From JAIVJZ01 sp036386515 (lineage in GTDB: Bacteria > Acidobacteriota > Blastocatellia > Pyrinomonadales > Pyrinomonadaceae): 64,000 nucleotides of DNA. The position numbers were made by a program, and so were the translations under genes. Below, piece by piece: positions 33,839 through 43,062 of the stretch. The DNA lies in the NCBI GenBank assembly GCA_036386515.1, contig DASVVO010000013.1, positions 10,307-74,306 of the forward strand. The letters run 5' to 3'. The notes beneath the pieces are model-generated. The model had not been told where the DNA came from. It saw only the letters and a list, made by a program, of their open reading frames with translations, and did no database searches. The number at the start of each line of letters is the position of its first letter. The first letter of the stretch is position 1.

Positions 33839-34855
33839 ATGAAGTACGGCGGCGAAAAAATCACGGCGAGGGCGGCGACGCTGTGGATGCGCCCGGGCGG
33901 CGGCGCGTGCCGCTCGTTGCTGCTCTTGAAGAGTGTACTGCTGCTGTTGTCGTGCGCGTGTGTCGCGCAAGTTCCGCGCCCGACGCCCGCGCCGCAGCCT
34001 GCGCAGCCTGCCGCGCCCGCCGAGAAACGAAGTAACAACCCGTCGGCCGGGCGCATCGAGTACGCGGAGTTCCCGTCGGCGAGTCTCGGTCGAAACGTGC
34101 GCTACGCCGTCTCGCTCCCACCCTCGTATGACCGGCGGCGTTCGCAGCGGTACCCGCTCGTCATCTTCCTGCACGGCCTCAACAACGACGAACGCGATTG
34201 GGAGAGCCGCTGCATCGAGGCGAAACTCGAAGCCCTGCGCGCGGCCTCGAAGGTGGGCGAGTTTATCGTCGCCATCCCCTACGGCGCGAACAGCTTCTAC
34301 CTCAACGCGCACGACGGCACGCGCTACGAAGACGCCATCGTCCAGGACTTCCTGCCCTTCGTGGACAAGACTTACCGCACGCTGCCCGCGCCGCGCTCGC
34401 GCCTCATCGAAGGCATCTCGATGGGCGGTTACGGCGCGCTCCTGATCGCCTTCAAACACCCGGAACTCTTCGCGGGCGTCGCCGCGCACAGTGCCGCCCT
34501 CTTCGACGAACTGCCGCAGCCGCCTAAGTCGCCCGAAGATCGCGGCGCGAAGTATCGCTACGACCTGGCGACGAAACTCTTCGGCCTGCCGCCCGACCCC
34601 GCGTTCTTTCAGGCCAACAACCCGCTCCACCTGGCGCGCACGAACGCCGCTGCGATCAAGCGTCTGAAGATTTATTTCGACATCGGCGAGAGCGACCGCT
34701 ACGGCTTCGAGCGCGGCAACGCGCAACTCTCGGCCGTGCTGAAAGCGGCCGGCGTCGCGCACGAGTACACGCTCGCACCCGGCGCGCACGGCTGGTCGTT
34801 TCTCTCCGACCGCAGCGAACCCGCCTTCACCTTCGTCTGGAACACGGTGCGCTGA
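33839..34855 (+). CDS. Putative lipoprotein esterase (esterase D/feruloyl esterase-like fold)
   Basis: 338 aa. After the signal region a lipobox-like 'LLLSCACVAQ' suggests lipid attachment. The body is an alpha/beta hydrolase of the esterase family: 'RYPLVIFLHGLNNDERDW', the nucleophile elbow 'LIEGISMGGYGALLIAFKHP', an Asp region 'IYFDIGESDRYGFERG' and the final His in 'PGAHGWSFLSD'. These hydrolyse carboxylic esters at the cell surface. ATG 33839 is used; ATG 33887 immediately before the hydrophobic segment is equally possible. Confidence 0.83.
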   Translation: MKYGGEKITARAATLWMRPGGGACRSLLLLKSVLLLLSCACVAQVPRPTPAPQPAQPAAPAEKRSNNPSAGRIEYAEFPSASLGRNVRYAVSLPPSYDRRRSQRYPLVIFLHGLNNDERDWESRCIEAKLEALRAASKVGEFIVAIPYGANSFYLNAHDGTRYEDAIVQDFLPFVDKTYRTLPAPRSRLIEGISMGGYGALLIAFKHPELFAGVAAHSAALFDELPQPPKSPEDRGAKYRYDLATKLFGLPPDPAFFQANNPLHLARTNAAAIKRLKIYFDIGESDRYGFERGNAQLSAVLKAAGVAHEYTLAPGAHGWSFLSDRSEPAFTFVWNTVR

Positions 34856-34893
34856 ACGAGTCGCGCCCGCGCGCCGGAACCGCGCCCGCGCTT

Positions 34894-35065
34894 TTGTTGC
34901 GAACGGATCGGGAGTTGATCAACGCCGTCGCAGCCTGCGACGACGGTGACGACGCGGGCGGAGAAGGGCTACTATGTGCGCGTCTGGAAGCGCGACGGCG
35001 CGAGCGGCGGCCGCTGGAAGCTCGCGCTCGATACGATGCACCCGCTTCCGCCGGAGGAAAAATAG
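34894..35065 (+). pseudogene. Remnant of a DUF4440/SnoaL-like (NTF2-fold) gene
   Basis: Frame 34894 starts 'LLRTDRELINAVAACDDGDD', like the start of DUF4440 proteins. From 34946, in a different frame, it continues 'VTTRAEKGYYVRVWKRDGAS' then 'GGRWKLALDTMHPLPPEEK' and a stop, a typical DUF4440 C-terminus. The central part of the domain is missing, so the gene has suffered an internal deletion with a frame change. It lies in the gap before the choice-of-anchor gene. Confidence 0.42.
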
Positions 35066-35161
35066 CGGCGCGCGATGACGCTTCGCGCGAAGGCCGCGCG
35101 GGCGGCAATGAAATAAGTTTGGGTCTTGTCAGGGAAGTAAACAATCCCAAGAAGTAAAAAA

Positions 35162-36844
35162 ATGAAGAGCAAAAAGTTATCCGCGTTAATCTTCTTACTG
35201 TCGTGTTCGTGCGCGCTGGCGTTGCTCGTGTCGCTGCCGCCCGCGGGGGCGGCGCACGACGGCGAGAAACACTTCGGCGAGGGCGGCAACGGGCAATTGA
35301 ACAACCAGGCGTTGTCGGCGATGAGTTCGATGCCGTGCGTGAACGGCATGGCGGGCACGTTCCCCTGTCACAATATCGACCTCGCTTCATTCCTCCCGCT
35401 GGACAGTATCGGCGGCGGGACGGGCAACGATGTCTGGGGCTGGACTGACCCTCTCACGAACAAAGAATACGCGCTCATGGGTCGCTCCAATGGAACCGCC
35501 TTCGTCGATATCAGCGACGCCGAACACCCCGTCTACCTCGGCAACCTGCCCACGCATAGCGTCGCCTCGTCGTGGCGCGCGATTAAGGTCTATGCCAACC
35601 ACGCCTTCATCGTGAGCGAAGCGGCGAATCACGGCATGCAGGTCTTCGACCTGACTCAATTGCGTAGTGTCGCCGCCGCGCCCGCCACGTTTTCTGAAAC
35701 GGCGCACTACAACGGCTTTAGCCGCGCGCACACGATCACGCTCAACGAAGAGACGGGCTTTGCTTACATCAACGGCGTGACAGCTTACACGGACGCCGCC
35801 GCCAACAAGTGCGCGCGCGGCCTGCACATGATCGACGTGCGCAACCCCGCCCAACCGACCTACGCGGGCTGCTTCGATGCCGACGGCTACACGCACGACG
35901 CGCAATGCGTCGTGTATCGCGGCGCGGACGCGGCCTACCGCAACCGCGAGGTTTGCTTCAACTCCAACGAAGACACTCTGACCATCGTGGATGTCACCGA
36001 TAAGAAATCGCCGCGGCTGCTCTCGCGCACCACTTATCCCGGCAACGGCTACACGCATCAGGGTTGGCTGACCGACGACCACTCCCTGTTTTTAGTGGAC
36101 GACGAATTCGATGAGCAACAGCTCAAATCCAAGACGCGCACACACATCTTCAACGTCTCCGACCTGGACGCGCCCTCCGTCACGGGCGTCCACGAAGGCA
36201 CGAGCACGGCGATCGACCACAACCAGTACATCCTCGGCCGCTACGCTTATCAAGCCAACTACCGCAGCGGCCTGCGCGTGCTCGACATCAGCCACGCGGC
36301 CACGGCCGAGCTTCAGGAGGTCGGCTATTTCGACATCTATCCCGTTGACGATGTGGCAACCTATAACGGCGCGTGGAGCAATTACCCGTTCTTCAAAAGC
36401 GGCCTCGTCGTGGTCAGCGGCATCGAGCAGGGATTGTTCGTGCTCCGGCCGAAGACGAACTTCGTCACCACGCCGCAACTTCTCACGGAATGGAATTCGA
36501 CCCGCGCCGTCGCGCTCGATTCCGTGACGCGCACGCGCGAGCCTTTCGCCGTCAACTCAAGCCACAACTTCAGCGGCGACGGGCGCACGCGGGTGATGCT
36601 CTTTGCCGCCAACGTGAATCTCGCGCCGGGCGAGCCGCAGACGGTGTTGACGGCGCAGGCTGAGGATGCTCAAAACAAAATCTATCCGCTGACCGTGGAA
36701 TACGTGAGCAAGTTTCCCGAGTTTGAACGGGTGACGCAAGTGATCGTCACCCTGCCGGACGAGTTGGCCGGAGCGGGCGATGTCTCGATCAGCCTCAACC
36801 TGCGCGGCACGCCGGGCAACAAAGCGTTGATTAAAATTCAGTGA
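35162..36844 (+). CDS. Choice-of-anchor B family secreted protein (LVIVD-type repeats)
   Basis: 560 aa, exported (signal peptide about residues 1-31). Repeated 'FVDISDAEHPVYLGNLP', 'MIDVRNPAQPTYAGCF', 'TIVDVTDKKSPRLLSRT' and 'VLDISHAATAELQEVGYF' are LVIVD-type beta-propeller repeats of the choice-of-anchor B family. 'GNDVWGWTDPLTNKEYALMG' is its N-terminal signature. The last about 120 residues resemble a separate beta-domain shared by secreted Acidobacteriota proteins ('TLPDELAGAGDVSISLNLRG'). It probably binds or anchors at the cell surface; the ligand is unknown. The C-terminal domain is recognised from recall, so treat it with care. Confidence 0.85.
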   Translation: MKSKKLSALIFLLSCSCALALLVSLPPAGAAHDGEKHFGEGGNGQLNNQALSAMSSMPCVNGMAGTFPCHNIDLASFLPLDSIGGGTGNDVWGWTDPLTNKEYALMGRSNGTAFVDISDAEHPVYLGNLPTHSVASSWRAIKVYANHAFIVSEAANHGMQVFDLTQLRSVAAAPATFSETAHYNGFSRAHTITLNEETGFAYINGVTAYTDAAANKCARGLHMIDVRNPAQPTYAGCFDADGYTHDAQCVVYRGADAAYRNREVCFNSNEDTLTIVDVTDKKSPRLLSRTTYPGNGYTHQGWLTDDHSLFLVDDEFDEQQLKSKTRTHIFNVSDLDAPSVTGVHEGTSTAIDHNQYILGRYAYQANYRSGLRVLDISHAATAELQEVGYFDIYPVDDVATYNGAWSNYPFFKSGLVVVSGIEQGLFVLRPKTNFVTTPQLLTEWNSTRAVALDSVTRTREPFAVNSSHNFSGDGRTRVMLFAANVNLAPGEPQTVLTAQAEDAQNKIYPLTVEYVSKFPEFERVTQVIVTLPDELAGAGDVSISLNLRGTPGNKALIKIQ

Positions 36845-36978
36845 TTAGAATTCGGTGAAGCGCGACGGGCGAGCGGTTCGACGCTCCCGGCGGGCGGCGT
36901 GCCCGCGCTCGCCTCTTCGCGGCCGAGGCCGACCTCGCTTGTTCGTCTGGACGGGCGGCGCGGCCTGCGAGAGTTTGC

Positions 36979-38457
36979 TCAGACCATCGGCATCAAACTC
37001 TCCGCGCGCGGCGCGTCTTGTTCGCGCCCGAGCGTGAGACTCGCGGCCAGCCGTTTGATTCCTTCCTCGATCTTGTCCACCGTCTGGCTTGCGAAGCAGA
37101 GACGCAGTTCGTGCGCCCCGGCCTCGTCCGCGTAGAAAATCTCGCCGTTGGCGAAGACGACGCCCGCCGTCGTCGCTTGTTGCAGCAACTGCCGCCCTTT
37201 CAACCCGTGCCCCAGCCGACACCAGAAGTAGAGGCCGCCTTTCGGCCGCGCGAAGGTCAGGAATCTGGCGGGCAGGTGTCGCGCGATCGCGTCGCTCATG
37301 CGGTCGCGGCGGCGCGCGTGTTCGCGCCTGAGTTTCGAGAGGTGTTCGTCGAACAGACCGCTGCGGATCAACTCGGCGACGACCAACTGGCTCAAGCCTT
37401 CCGTGAACAAATTCTCGCGCTGCTTGATGAGCGCGAGTTGATCCACCACGTACTCCGAGGCGGCCAGCCAGCCGAGCCGCAGGCCGGGCGCGAGTGATTT
37501 GGAGAAGGTGCTGTGATGGATGACGATGTTGTGCTCGTCGAGTTCGTAGAGGGTGGGCGGCGGGGGCGCGGCGTCCATGTAGGTTTCGCGATAAGGGTCG
37601 TCTTCGACGACGGGGATGCGGTAGCGCACGGCGAGACGCAGCAGGTCGCGCCGCTCGCGCAAGCTGAAGACTTTGCCCGTCGGGTTTTGAAAGGTCGGGT
37701 TGGTGTAGAGCAACTTCGGGCGGTAGCGCAGGAACAGGTCTTCGAGTTCGTCGAGGTCGCCGCGCACCGTGTCCCACCCGACGAGTTTCGCGCCCGCCGC
37801 GCGAAACGTCTGGATCGCGCCGACGTAGCCGGGACGATCCAGCACGACCGTATCGCCCGCGTCGATCAGGCAGCGCGCGATGAGATCGAGTCCCTGCTGC
37901 GAGCCGGAGAGGATGAGCACGCGTTCGGGGCGCGTTCCGGCGCGCGCGGCGATGGCCTTGCGCAGAGGGGCTTGCCCTTCGGTCGGCCCCAGGCCGAGCA
38001 CGGCGTCGCTGCTCTCTTTCAACACCTGTTCCAGGAGCCGCCGGTAATCGGCGAGCGGGAAGCATTCGATGGCGGGGATACCGGCGGCGAAAGAGATGAG
38101 CCGCGAGTTCATCGTGTCGAGATGAAGATTGCGCAGGGCGGGGTCTGCGCTCTGTTGGGCGAAGGCGGAGACTTTGCCGCGCCACGCGAAGGGCGCGTCG
38201 GCCGGTTCCGCGCGAGCGCAGACGAACGTGCCGCGCCCGACGTGGCTGCGCACGAGACCGCGCGCTTCGAGTTCGCGGTAAGCTCCCGCCACCGTGGTGC
38301 GGCTGAGCTTGAGTTGCGCGGCCAGGGCGCGCTCGGAGGGGAGGCGCGTGCCCGCCGTGAGTTCTTCGCGCTCGATGGCGGAATCCAGAGCTTCCACCAA
38401 CTGGCTGTAGAGCGAGCGCGCATCATTGCGCTTGAATTTCAACCTGGCGTAGTTCAT
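36979..38457 (-). CDS. MocR-type GntR/aminotransferase transcriptional regulator
   Basis: 492 aa. Residues 1-80 are a GntR winged helix ('LSRTTVAGAYRELEARGLV'). The remainder is a fold-type I aminotransferase domain with the PLP lysine in 'HHSTFSKSLAPGLRLGWLA' and 'YTNPTFQNPTG'. MocR regulators such as PdxR and GabR sense PLP-linked metabolites and control adjacent operons. The divergent gene cluster (38.6-45.1 kb), with a PNPOx-like flavoprotein and a PLP enzyme, is the likely target. Direct repeats AGGCCAAT in the shared intergenic region are candidate binding sites. Confidence 0.92.
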   Translation of the reverse strand: MNYARLKFKRNDARSLYSQLVEALDSAIEREELTAGTRLPSERALAAQLKLSRTTVAGAYRELEARGLVRSHVGRGTFVCARAEPADAPFAWRGKVSAFAQQSADPALRNLHLDTMNSRLISFAAGIPAIECFPLADYRRLLEQVLKESSDAVLGLGPTEGQAPLRKAIAARAGTRPERVLILSGSQQGLDLIARCLIDAGDTVVLDRPGYVGAIQTFRAAGAKLVGWDTVRGDLDELEDLFLRYRPKLLYTNPTFQNPTGKVFSLRERRDLLRLAVRYRIPVVEDDPYRETYMDAAPPPPTLYELDEHNIVIHHSTFSKSLAPGLRLGWLAASEYVVDQLALIKQRENLFTEGLSQLVVAELIRSGLFDEHLSKLRREHARRRDRMSDAIARHLPARFLTFARPKGGLYFWCRLGHGLKGRQLLQQATTAGVVFANGEIFYADEAGAHELRLCFASQTVDKIEEGIKRLAASLTLGREQDAPRAESLMPMV

Positions 38458-38474
38458 CGTTTACAAGCAGTTCA

Positions 38475-38587
38475 AGGCCAATCGCAAATTGGCTATTTGT
38501 AATTCACGCGACGGGGCATAAGATAGCACAAATGCCCGGGATTGCGGCGAAACGGGAAAGGCCAATGCGCGCCGGGAAGAGGCCAAT
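38475..38587. promoter_or_regulatory. AGGCCAAT direct repeats between MocR and its divergent cluster
   Basis: AGGCCAAT occurs at 38475-38482, 38559-38566 and 38580-38587; the last two are exactly 21 bases apart, about two helical turns. The first is also half of a palindrome, GCCAAT-5-ATTGGC (38477-38493), 17-20 bases from the MocR start. This arrangement fits operator DNA for the regulator encoded next to it. Confidence 0.55.
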
Positions 38588-38648
38588 CCGGTGGTTGGAG
38601 ACGTAAACGTCGAAAATTGTTCGCTCACGGGCGGAGAGGTGAAAAGCG

Positions 38649-39317
38649 ATGGATAGTTTTACGCCGACGGGGCGGAGCGCGTTGAAGCGTCTGCCGAAGC
38701 GGGGCGAGTACGGGCGCGCGGGCGTCTATCAAATTTTGGATGAGGGGTTGGTGTGCCACGTCGGCTTCGTGGTCGAGGGGCAGCCGTTCGTCATCCCGAC
38801 GGGTTATGGGCGCGCGGGCGACACGCTTTACCTGCACGGCGCGCAGGCGAGCCGGATGCTGCGCACGCTGCGCGAGGGCATTGAGATATGCGTGACGGTG
38901 ACGCTCGTCGATGGGATGGTGATGGCGCGTTCGGCTTTTCATCATTCGATGAACTACAGGTCGGTGGTGGTCTTCGGTCGTGCCGTCGTGGTCGAAGAGG
39001 GGGCGGAGAAGTGGGAAGCGTTGCGCGCGTTGACGGAACACCTCGCGCCGGGTCGCTGGGCGGAGGTGCGGCAACCGACGGAGGGCGAGATGCGCGCGAC
39101 GCTGGTGCTCGCGCTCCCGCTCGCGGAAGCGTCGGCCAAGGTGCGTACGGGGCCGCCGGTGGATGACGAGGAGGATTACGAGTTGCCGGTTTGGGCGGGC
39201 GTCGTGCCGCTGCGGGTGGCGGCCGGTCGGCCGGTTGCCGATCCGCGCCTCCCGCCGGGGACGGAGCCGCCGCAGCACGTGTCGCATTACGCGCGCGGCG
39301 GCCGAGAGCGCGAATAG
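38649..39317 (+). CDS. Pyridoxamine 5'-phosphate oxidase-like flavin-binding protein
   Basis: 222 aa. 'LPKRGEYGRAGVYQILDEGL' followed by 'VCHVGFVVEGQPFVIPTGYG' is the split-barrel flavin-nucleotide-binding family start, and 'LYLHGAQASRMLRTLREG' contains the FMN-phosphate loop. 'VMARSAFHHSMNYRSVVVFG' continues the fold. Such proteins bind FMN or F420; this one is not the biosynthetic PdxH by length. The gene faces the MocR regulator, a common pairing, and heads the rightward cluster. Its ATG lies 62 bases after the last AGGCCAAT repeat. Confidence 0.85.
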   Translation: MDSFTPTGRSALKRLPKRGEYGRAGVYQILDEGLVCHVGFVVEGQPFVIPTGYGRAGDTLYLHGAQASRMLRTLREGIEICVTVTLVDGMVMARSAFHHSMNYRSVVVFGRAVVVEEGAEKWEALRALTEHLAPGRWAEVRQPTEGEMRATLVLALPLAEASAKVRTGPPVDDEEDYELPVWAGVVPLRVAAGRPVADPRLPPGTEPPQHVSHYARGGRERE

Positions 39318-39352
39318 AGGGCGTCGGCCGGGAGGCCGAAAGGAGACGCGAG

Positions 39353-39823
39353 ATGAGTCGGGAATGGCGACGGGACGAATATGTGATCAGCACGGATCGC
39401 GCGCGGCTGGACGTGAAATTGATTCACGAGTTCCTGAGCGGGTCGTCTTACTGGGCGCAGGGTCGCCCGCGCGAAGCGGTCGAACGCTCCATCGAGCATT
39501 CGCTGGCGTTCGGCGTCTATCGCGGCGAGCGACAAGTAGGATTCGCGCGCGTGATCACGGATTACGCGACGTTCGCGTGGATCGCGGACGTGTTCGTGAT
39601 AGACGAATTTCGCGGGCGCGGCCTGGGCAAATGGCTCGGCGAAGTGATGATCGCGCATCCCGAGTTGCAGGGCTTTCGCCGCTGGGTGCTGGCGACGAAA
39701 GACGCGCACGAACTTTACCGGCGTCTGGGCTTCCACGAATTACAGCGTCCCGAACGCTGGATGGAGCGACACGACCCGGCGACCATAGAGCGGCCGGACT
39801 ACTGGGCGGAGCCGGGCGGGTGA
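39353..39823 (+). CDS. GNAT family N-acetyltransferase
   Basis: 156 aa. The acetyl-CoA loop reads 'VFVIDEFRGRGLGKWLGEVM', with 'FAWIADVFV' before it, and 'ELYRRLGFHELQRPERWMER' is the C-terminal signature with the proximal Tyr. This group lies near arsinothricin-type or amino-acid acetyltransferases, but the substrate is not certain. ATG 39353 is preceded by AAAGGAG. It lies 35 bases after the flavoprotein gene in the same orientation. Confidence 0.86.
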   Translation: MSREWRRDEYVISTDRARLDVKLIHEFLSGSSYWAQGRPREAVERSIEHSLAFGVYRGERQVGFARVITDYATFAWIADVFVIDEFRGRGLGKWLGEVMIAHPELQGFRRWVLATKDAHELYRRLGFHELQRPERWMERHDPATIERPDYWAEPGG

Positions 39824-39832
39824 GATCGTTTA

Positions 39833-39859
39833 ACCGCCGCGCCTTCGTGTCGCGGCGGT
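39833..39859 (+). terminator. Hairpin between the GNAT and EamA genes
   Basis: ACCGCCGCG (39833-39841) pairs with CGCGGCGGT (39851-39859) around a 9-base loop, just after the GNAT stop. There is no strong T-run; it may be a partial terminator within the cluster. Confidence 0.4.
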
Positions 39860-39920
39860 AACTTTCGGCGTCTTTGCCGACGCGCGGTCTGGAGTTAATT
39901 TCAAGCGAGCAGGATATTCA

Positions 39921-40850
39921 ATGAGTAGACCCGTGGTTGTCTGGTTGTTGCTGAGTTTGATCTGGGGTTCGACGTGGCTGTTCATCAAACTCGGCCTACA
40001 GGACTTGCCGCCCTTCACTTTCGCGGGCGTGCGTTTCGTCGTGGCCGCGTGCGTCCTCGTCTGCGTGATCGTCGTCCGGCGCGTGCCGCTGCCGCGCGCC
40101 CGGCGCGACTGGCTGCTCATCGCCCTGACGGGCGTGTTGGCCTTCGCCGTCAACTACGGCCTGCTGTTCTGGGGCGAGCAGCGCACCTCTTCCGGCCTGG
40201 CGGCCATTTTGCAAACCATCATCCCGGCGTTCGGTCTCGTGATCGCCCACTACTACCTGCCGGACGAACGCATCACGCTCTGGAAGGTGTGCGGCATCGC
40301 GCTCGGCATCGCGGGCGTGGGGCTGATCTTTTCGGATCAGGCGAGCGTGGAGGACGGCAAGTCCGCGCTGGCGGGGAGCGCGGCCATCGTCGTCGGCGCG
40401 TTCGGCGTGGCCTATTCGAACGTGCTGGTGAAAGCGCGCGCACGCCACATCGAACCGGCCGCGCTGGCGGCGGGACAGATGATCTGCGGCCTCGTGCCGC
40501 TGCTCCTGCTCGGGGCGACGCTCGAAGGCAACCCCTTCGCGTTTCGCTGGACGCCGCTCGCCGTGATGTCGCTCCTGTATCTCGCGCTTGTCGGCTCGGC
40601 CGTCGCCTTCCTGATGTTCTACTGGCTCGTGCGCAACATGGACGTGACGAAGACGATGCTGATCCCGCTCGTCACGCCGCCCATCGCGGTCTTCCTCGGC
40701 TGGCTCGTCCTCGGAGAAAGCCTGACGTGGCGCACGGCCGCCGGCGCGCTCGGCATCATGTCGGGGATCGCGCTCATCATCACGCGCAAGAAGAAAGAGT
40801 TGCAGGCGGTGGCAACGGTCGCGGCGGTCGAAGAGTGTGAGACGAGTTGA
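39921..40850 (+). CDS. EamA/DMT-family transporter
   Basis: 309 aa with about ten hydrophobic segments arranged as two EamA repeats. 'LLLSLIWGSTWLFIKLGLQD' is the classic helix 1 and 'LGWLVLGESLTWRTAAGALG' the C-terminal repeat signature. These carriers usually export amino acids or other metabolites. Its setting between a flavoprotein/GNAT pair and a Cys/Met PLP enzyme suggests an amino-acid-related substrate, which is inference only. It has a GCAGGA binding site, and its stop is 20 bases before the next ATG. Confidence 0.88.
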   Translation: MSRPVVVWLLLSLIWGSTWLFIKLGLQDLPPFTFAGVRFVVAACVLVCVIVVRRVPLPRARRDWLLIALTGVLAFAVNYGLLFWGEQRTSSGLAAILQTIIPAFGLVIAHYYLPDERITLWKVCGIALGIAGVGLIFSDQASVEDGKSALAGSAAIVVGAFGVAYSNVLVKARARHIEPAALAAGQMICGLVPLLLLGATLEGNPFAFRWTPLAVMSLLYLALVGSAVAFLMFYWLVRNMDVTKTMLIPLVTPPIAVFLGWLVLGESLTWRTAAGALGIMSGIALIITRKKKELQAVATVAAVEECETS

Positions 40851-40870
40851 AGTTTGACGAAGGGGGCGCG

Positions 40871-42067
40871 ATGAAACACGACGACCGAGACGAATGGGAA
40901 GGCATGCAGACGAAGGCCGTGCATGCCTCGCGCGAACACAACCGGACGCACGCCGTCAGTTCGCCGATCTGGCAGACTTCGACTTTTCACGCCGACTCGT
41001 CCGAGCACTTCGCTGAGATCGCCGCCGCCACGCGTCCCGCGGAGTTTTACACGCGCTACGGCAACCCGACGCACAAGCAGGCCGAGGCCGTTATCGCCGC
41101 GCTCGAAGGCGGCGAGGCCGCGCTCCTGGCCGCCTCCGGCATGGGCGCGATCTTCACGGCGATGCTCTGCAACTTGCGCGCGGGCGACCACGTCGTCGCC
41201 CAGCGCAATCTCTACGCGGGCACGACGACGCTCATCGAGGAGTTGCTGCCGCGCTGGGGCATCGAGCACACGTTCGTCGCGCAGACGGACGCGGCCGATT
41301 TCGCGGAGGCCGTGCGCCCCGAGACGAAGCTCATCTACATCGAGACGCCGACCAACCCGCTCATGCGCATCACAGACCTCCGCGCCGTCGCCGCTCTGGG
41401 GCGCGAGCGGAAGATCACGACGATGGTTGACAACACGTTCGCCACGCCCGTCAACCAACGCCCTTTGGAGCTTGGCATCGACGTGTGCGTCCACAGCGCG
41501 ACGAAATATCTCGGCGGGCACAGCGACATCACGGCGGGCGTCGTGGTGGGCGGGCGCGAGTTCGTCGAGCGGGCTTGGAAGTTCGGGCTGGTGGCGGGCG
41601 CGGTGCTGGGGCCTTTCGATGCGTGGCTGCTGCTGCGCGGCCTGCGCACGCTCGGTTTGCGGGTCGAGCGGCACAACCAAAACGCGCTCGCGCTGGCGCG
41701 CTTCCTCGAAAAGCACCCGCGGGTGGAGCGCGTCCACTATCCCGGACTCGAATCGCACCCGCAGCACGCGCTCGCGCGCGCGCAGATGAGCGGCTTCACC
41801 GGCATGCTCGGAGTGGAAGTGCGCGGCGGCTTCGGCGCGGCGGAACGGTTCATCGGCGCGCTCAAGTTGGGCGTCAACGCGGCGAGCCTCGGCGGCTACG
41901 AAACGCTCGTCGTGCATCCGGCGGCGATGTGGGGGCTGCAACTGTCGAACGAGCAGCGCGGCGCGCTCGGCATCGGCGACAACCTCGTGCGCGTTTCGGT
42001 CGGGCTGGAAGACGAAGTTGACCTGCTCAAAGATTTCGCGCAGGCGTTGGACGGCCTCGCGGAATAG
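40871..42067 (+). CDS. Cys/Met metabolism PLP-dependent enzyme (cystathionine gamma-synthase/lyase family)
   Basis: 398 aa. 'WEGMQTKAVHASREHNRTHA' followed by 'VSSPIWQTSTF' is the family start. 'FYTRYGNPTHKQAEAVIAAL' contains the Tyr/Arg pair that binds the neighbouring subunit's PLP, and 'VCVHSATKYLGGHSDITAGV' holds the PLP lysine. Members catalyse gamma-elimination or replacement on homoserine or cysteine derivatives; synthase, lyase or methionine gamma-lyase cannot be separated by eye. It is followed by PhzF, so both may act on one pathway. Confidence 0.92.
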   Translation: MKHDDRDEWEGMQTKAVHASREHNRTHAVSSPIWQTSTFHADSSEHFAEIAAATRPAEFYTRYGNPTHKQAEAVIAALEGGEAALLAASGMGAIFTAMLCNLRAGDHVVAQRNLYAGTTTLIEELLPRWGIEHTFVAQTDAADFAEAVRPETKLIYIETPTNPLMRITDLRAVAALGRERKITTMVDNTFATPVNQRPLELGIDVCVHSATKYLGGHSDITAGVVVGGREFVERAWKFGLVAGAVLGPFDAWLLLRGLRTLGLRVERHNQNALALARFLEKHPRVERVHYPGLESHPQHALARAQMSGFTGMLGVEVRGGFGAAERFIGALKLGVNAASLGGYETLVVHPAAMWGLQLSNEQRGALGIGDNLVRVSVGLEDEVDLLKDFAQALDGLAE

Positions 42068-42120
42068 TCTGCGGAGGATGATTTGAACGGAGCGGCGGGC
42101 GGCATCGCGCCGCCTCGCGG

Positions 42121-43062
42121 ATGGAGAGAAAAGGCTTGCGAAAACTACGCTATCACCTCGTTGATGTCTTTACCGACCGGCAGTTCGGCGGCAACCCGCT
42201 GGCGGTCTTTACGAACGGGCGCGGCGTCGGGACGGAGACGATGCAGGCCATCGCCAAAGAGTTGAACCTGTCGGAGACGACCTACGTGCTGCCGCCGGAC
42301 GACGCCGCGAACGACTATCGCGTGCGCATCTTCACGCCGGGGCAGGAACTGCCGATGGCCGGGCACCCCACAATCGGGACGACCTACGTGCTCGCGCGCG
42401 AGCACATGATCGCGCGCGGCGCGGACGGCGCGGAGACGGAGATCAAACTCGAAGAGGGCGTCGGCACGATCCCCGTCCGCATCGAATGGCGGGAAGGCGC
42501 GGCGCGCTTCATCGAGATGCGGCAACCCCGGCCGGTCTTCGGCGCGCGCGTCGCGGACTTGCAGGCGGTGGCCGAGATGCTTTCAATCGAGCCGGAAGAG
42601 ATCGCGGATACGAATCTGCTGGTCGAAGTCGTCTCGTGCGGCGTGCCGTTTCTCTACGTGCCCGTGAAAAGTTTGCGTGCGGTGCGGAACATCAAGTTTC
42701 GGGTTGACGTGTGGGAGAGCAAGCTCCGGGCGGTCGTCCCGCCGGAAGTGTTCGTCTTCACGCGCGAGGTGGAGTTTGCCGGTTCCACCGTGCATAGCCG
42801 CATGTTCGCGCCGGGCATGGGCATCTGGGAAGACCCGGCGACGGGCGGCGCGAGCGGGCCGCTCGGCTGTTATCTCGTTCGCCACGGCGTCGTCCGGTGC
42901 GATGGCTGGGCGGACATCACGAGCGAGCAGGGGATCGAGATGGGGCGTCCGAGTTTCATCAAGATCAGGATCGCGCGCGAGGGCGAAGAGATCACGGACG
43001 TGCGCGTCGGCGGCGAGTGCCGCTTCATGGGCGAGGGCTATCTTGAGGTCGAAGCGTCGTGA
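42121..43062 (+). CDS. PhzF family isomerase
   Basis: 313 aa. 'HLVDVFTDRQFGGNPLAVFT' is the PhzF start. 'ELNLSETTYVLPP' includes the catalytic Glu region, 'LPMAGHPTIGTTYVL' is the conserved GHPT loop and 'WEDPATGGASGPLGCYLV' the DP(A/V)TG(S/G) signature. PhzF enzymes isomerise diene acids in phenazine synthesis; most homologues have unknown substrates. The stop overlaps the next GTG start by four bases (GTGA), so translation is coupled to the alcohol dehydrogenase. Confidence 0.92.
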   Translation: MERKGLRKLRYHLVDVFTDRQFGGNPLAVFTNGRGVGTETMQAIAKELNLSETTYVLPPDDAANDYRVRIFTPGQELPMAGHPTIGTTYVLAREHMIARGADGAETEIKLEEGVGTIPVRIEWREGAARFIEMRQPRPVFGARVADLQAVAEMLSIEPEEIADTNLLVEVVSCGVPFLYVPVKSLRAVRNIKFRVDVWESKLRAVVPPEVFVFTREVEFAGSTVHSRMFAPGMGIWEDPATGGASGPLGCYLVRHGVVRCDGWADITSEQGIEMGRPSFIKIRIAREGEEITDVRVGGECRFMGEGYLEVEAS

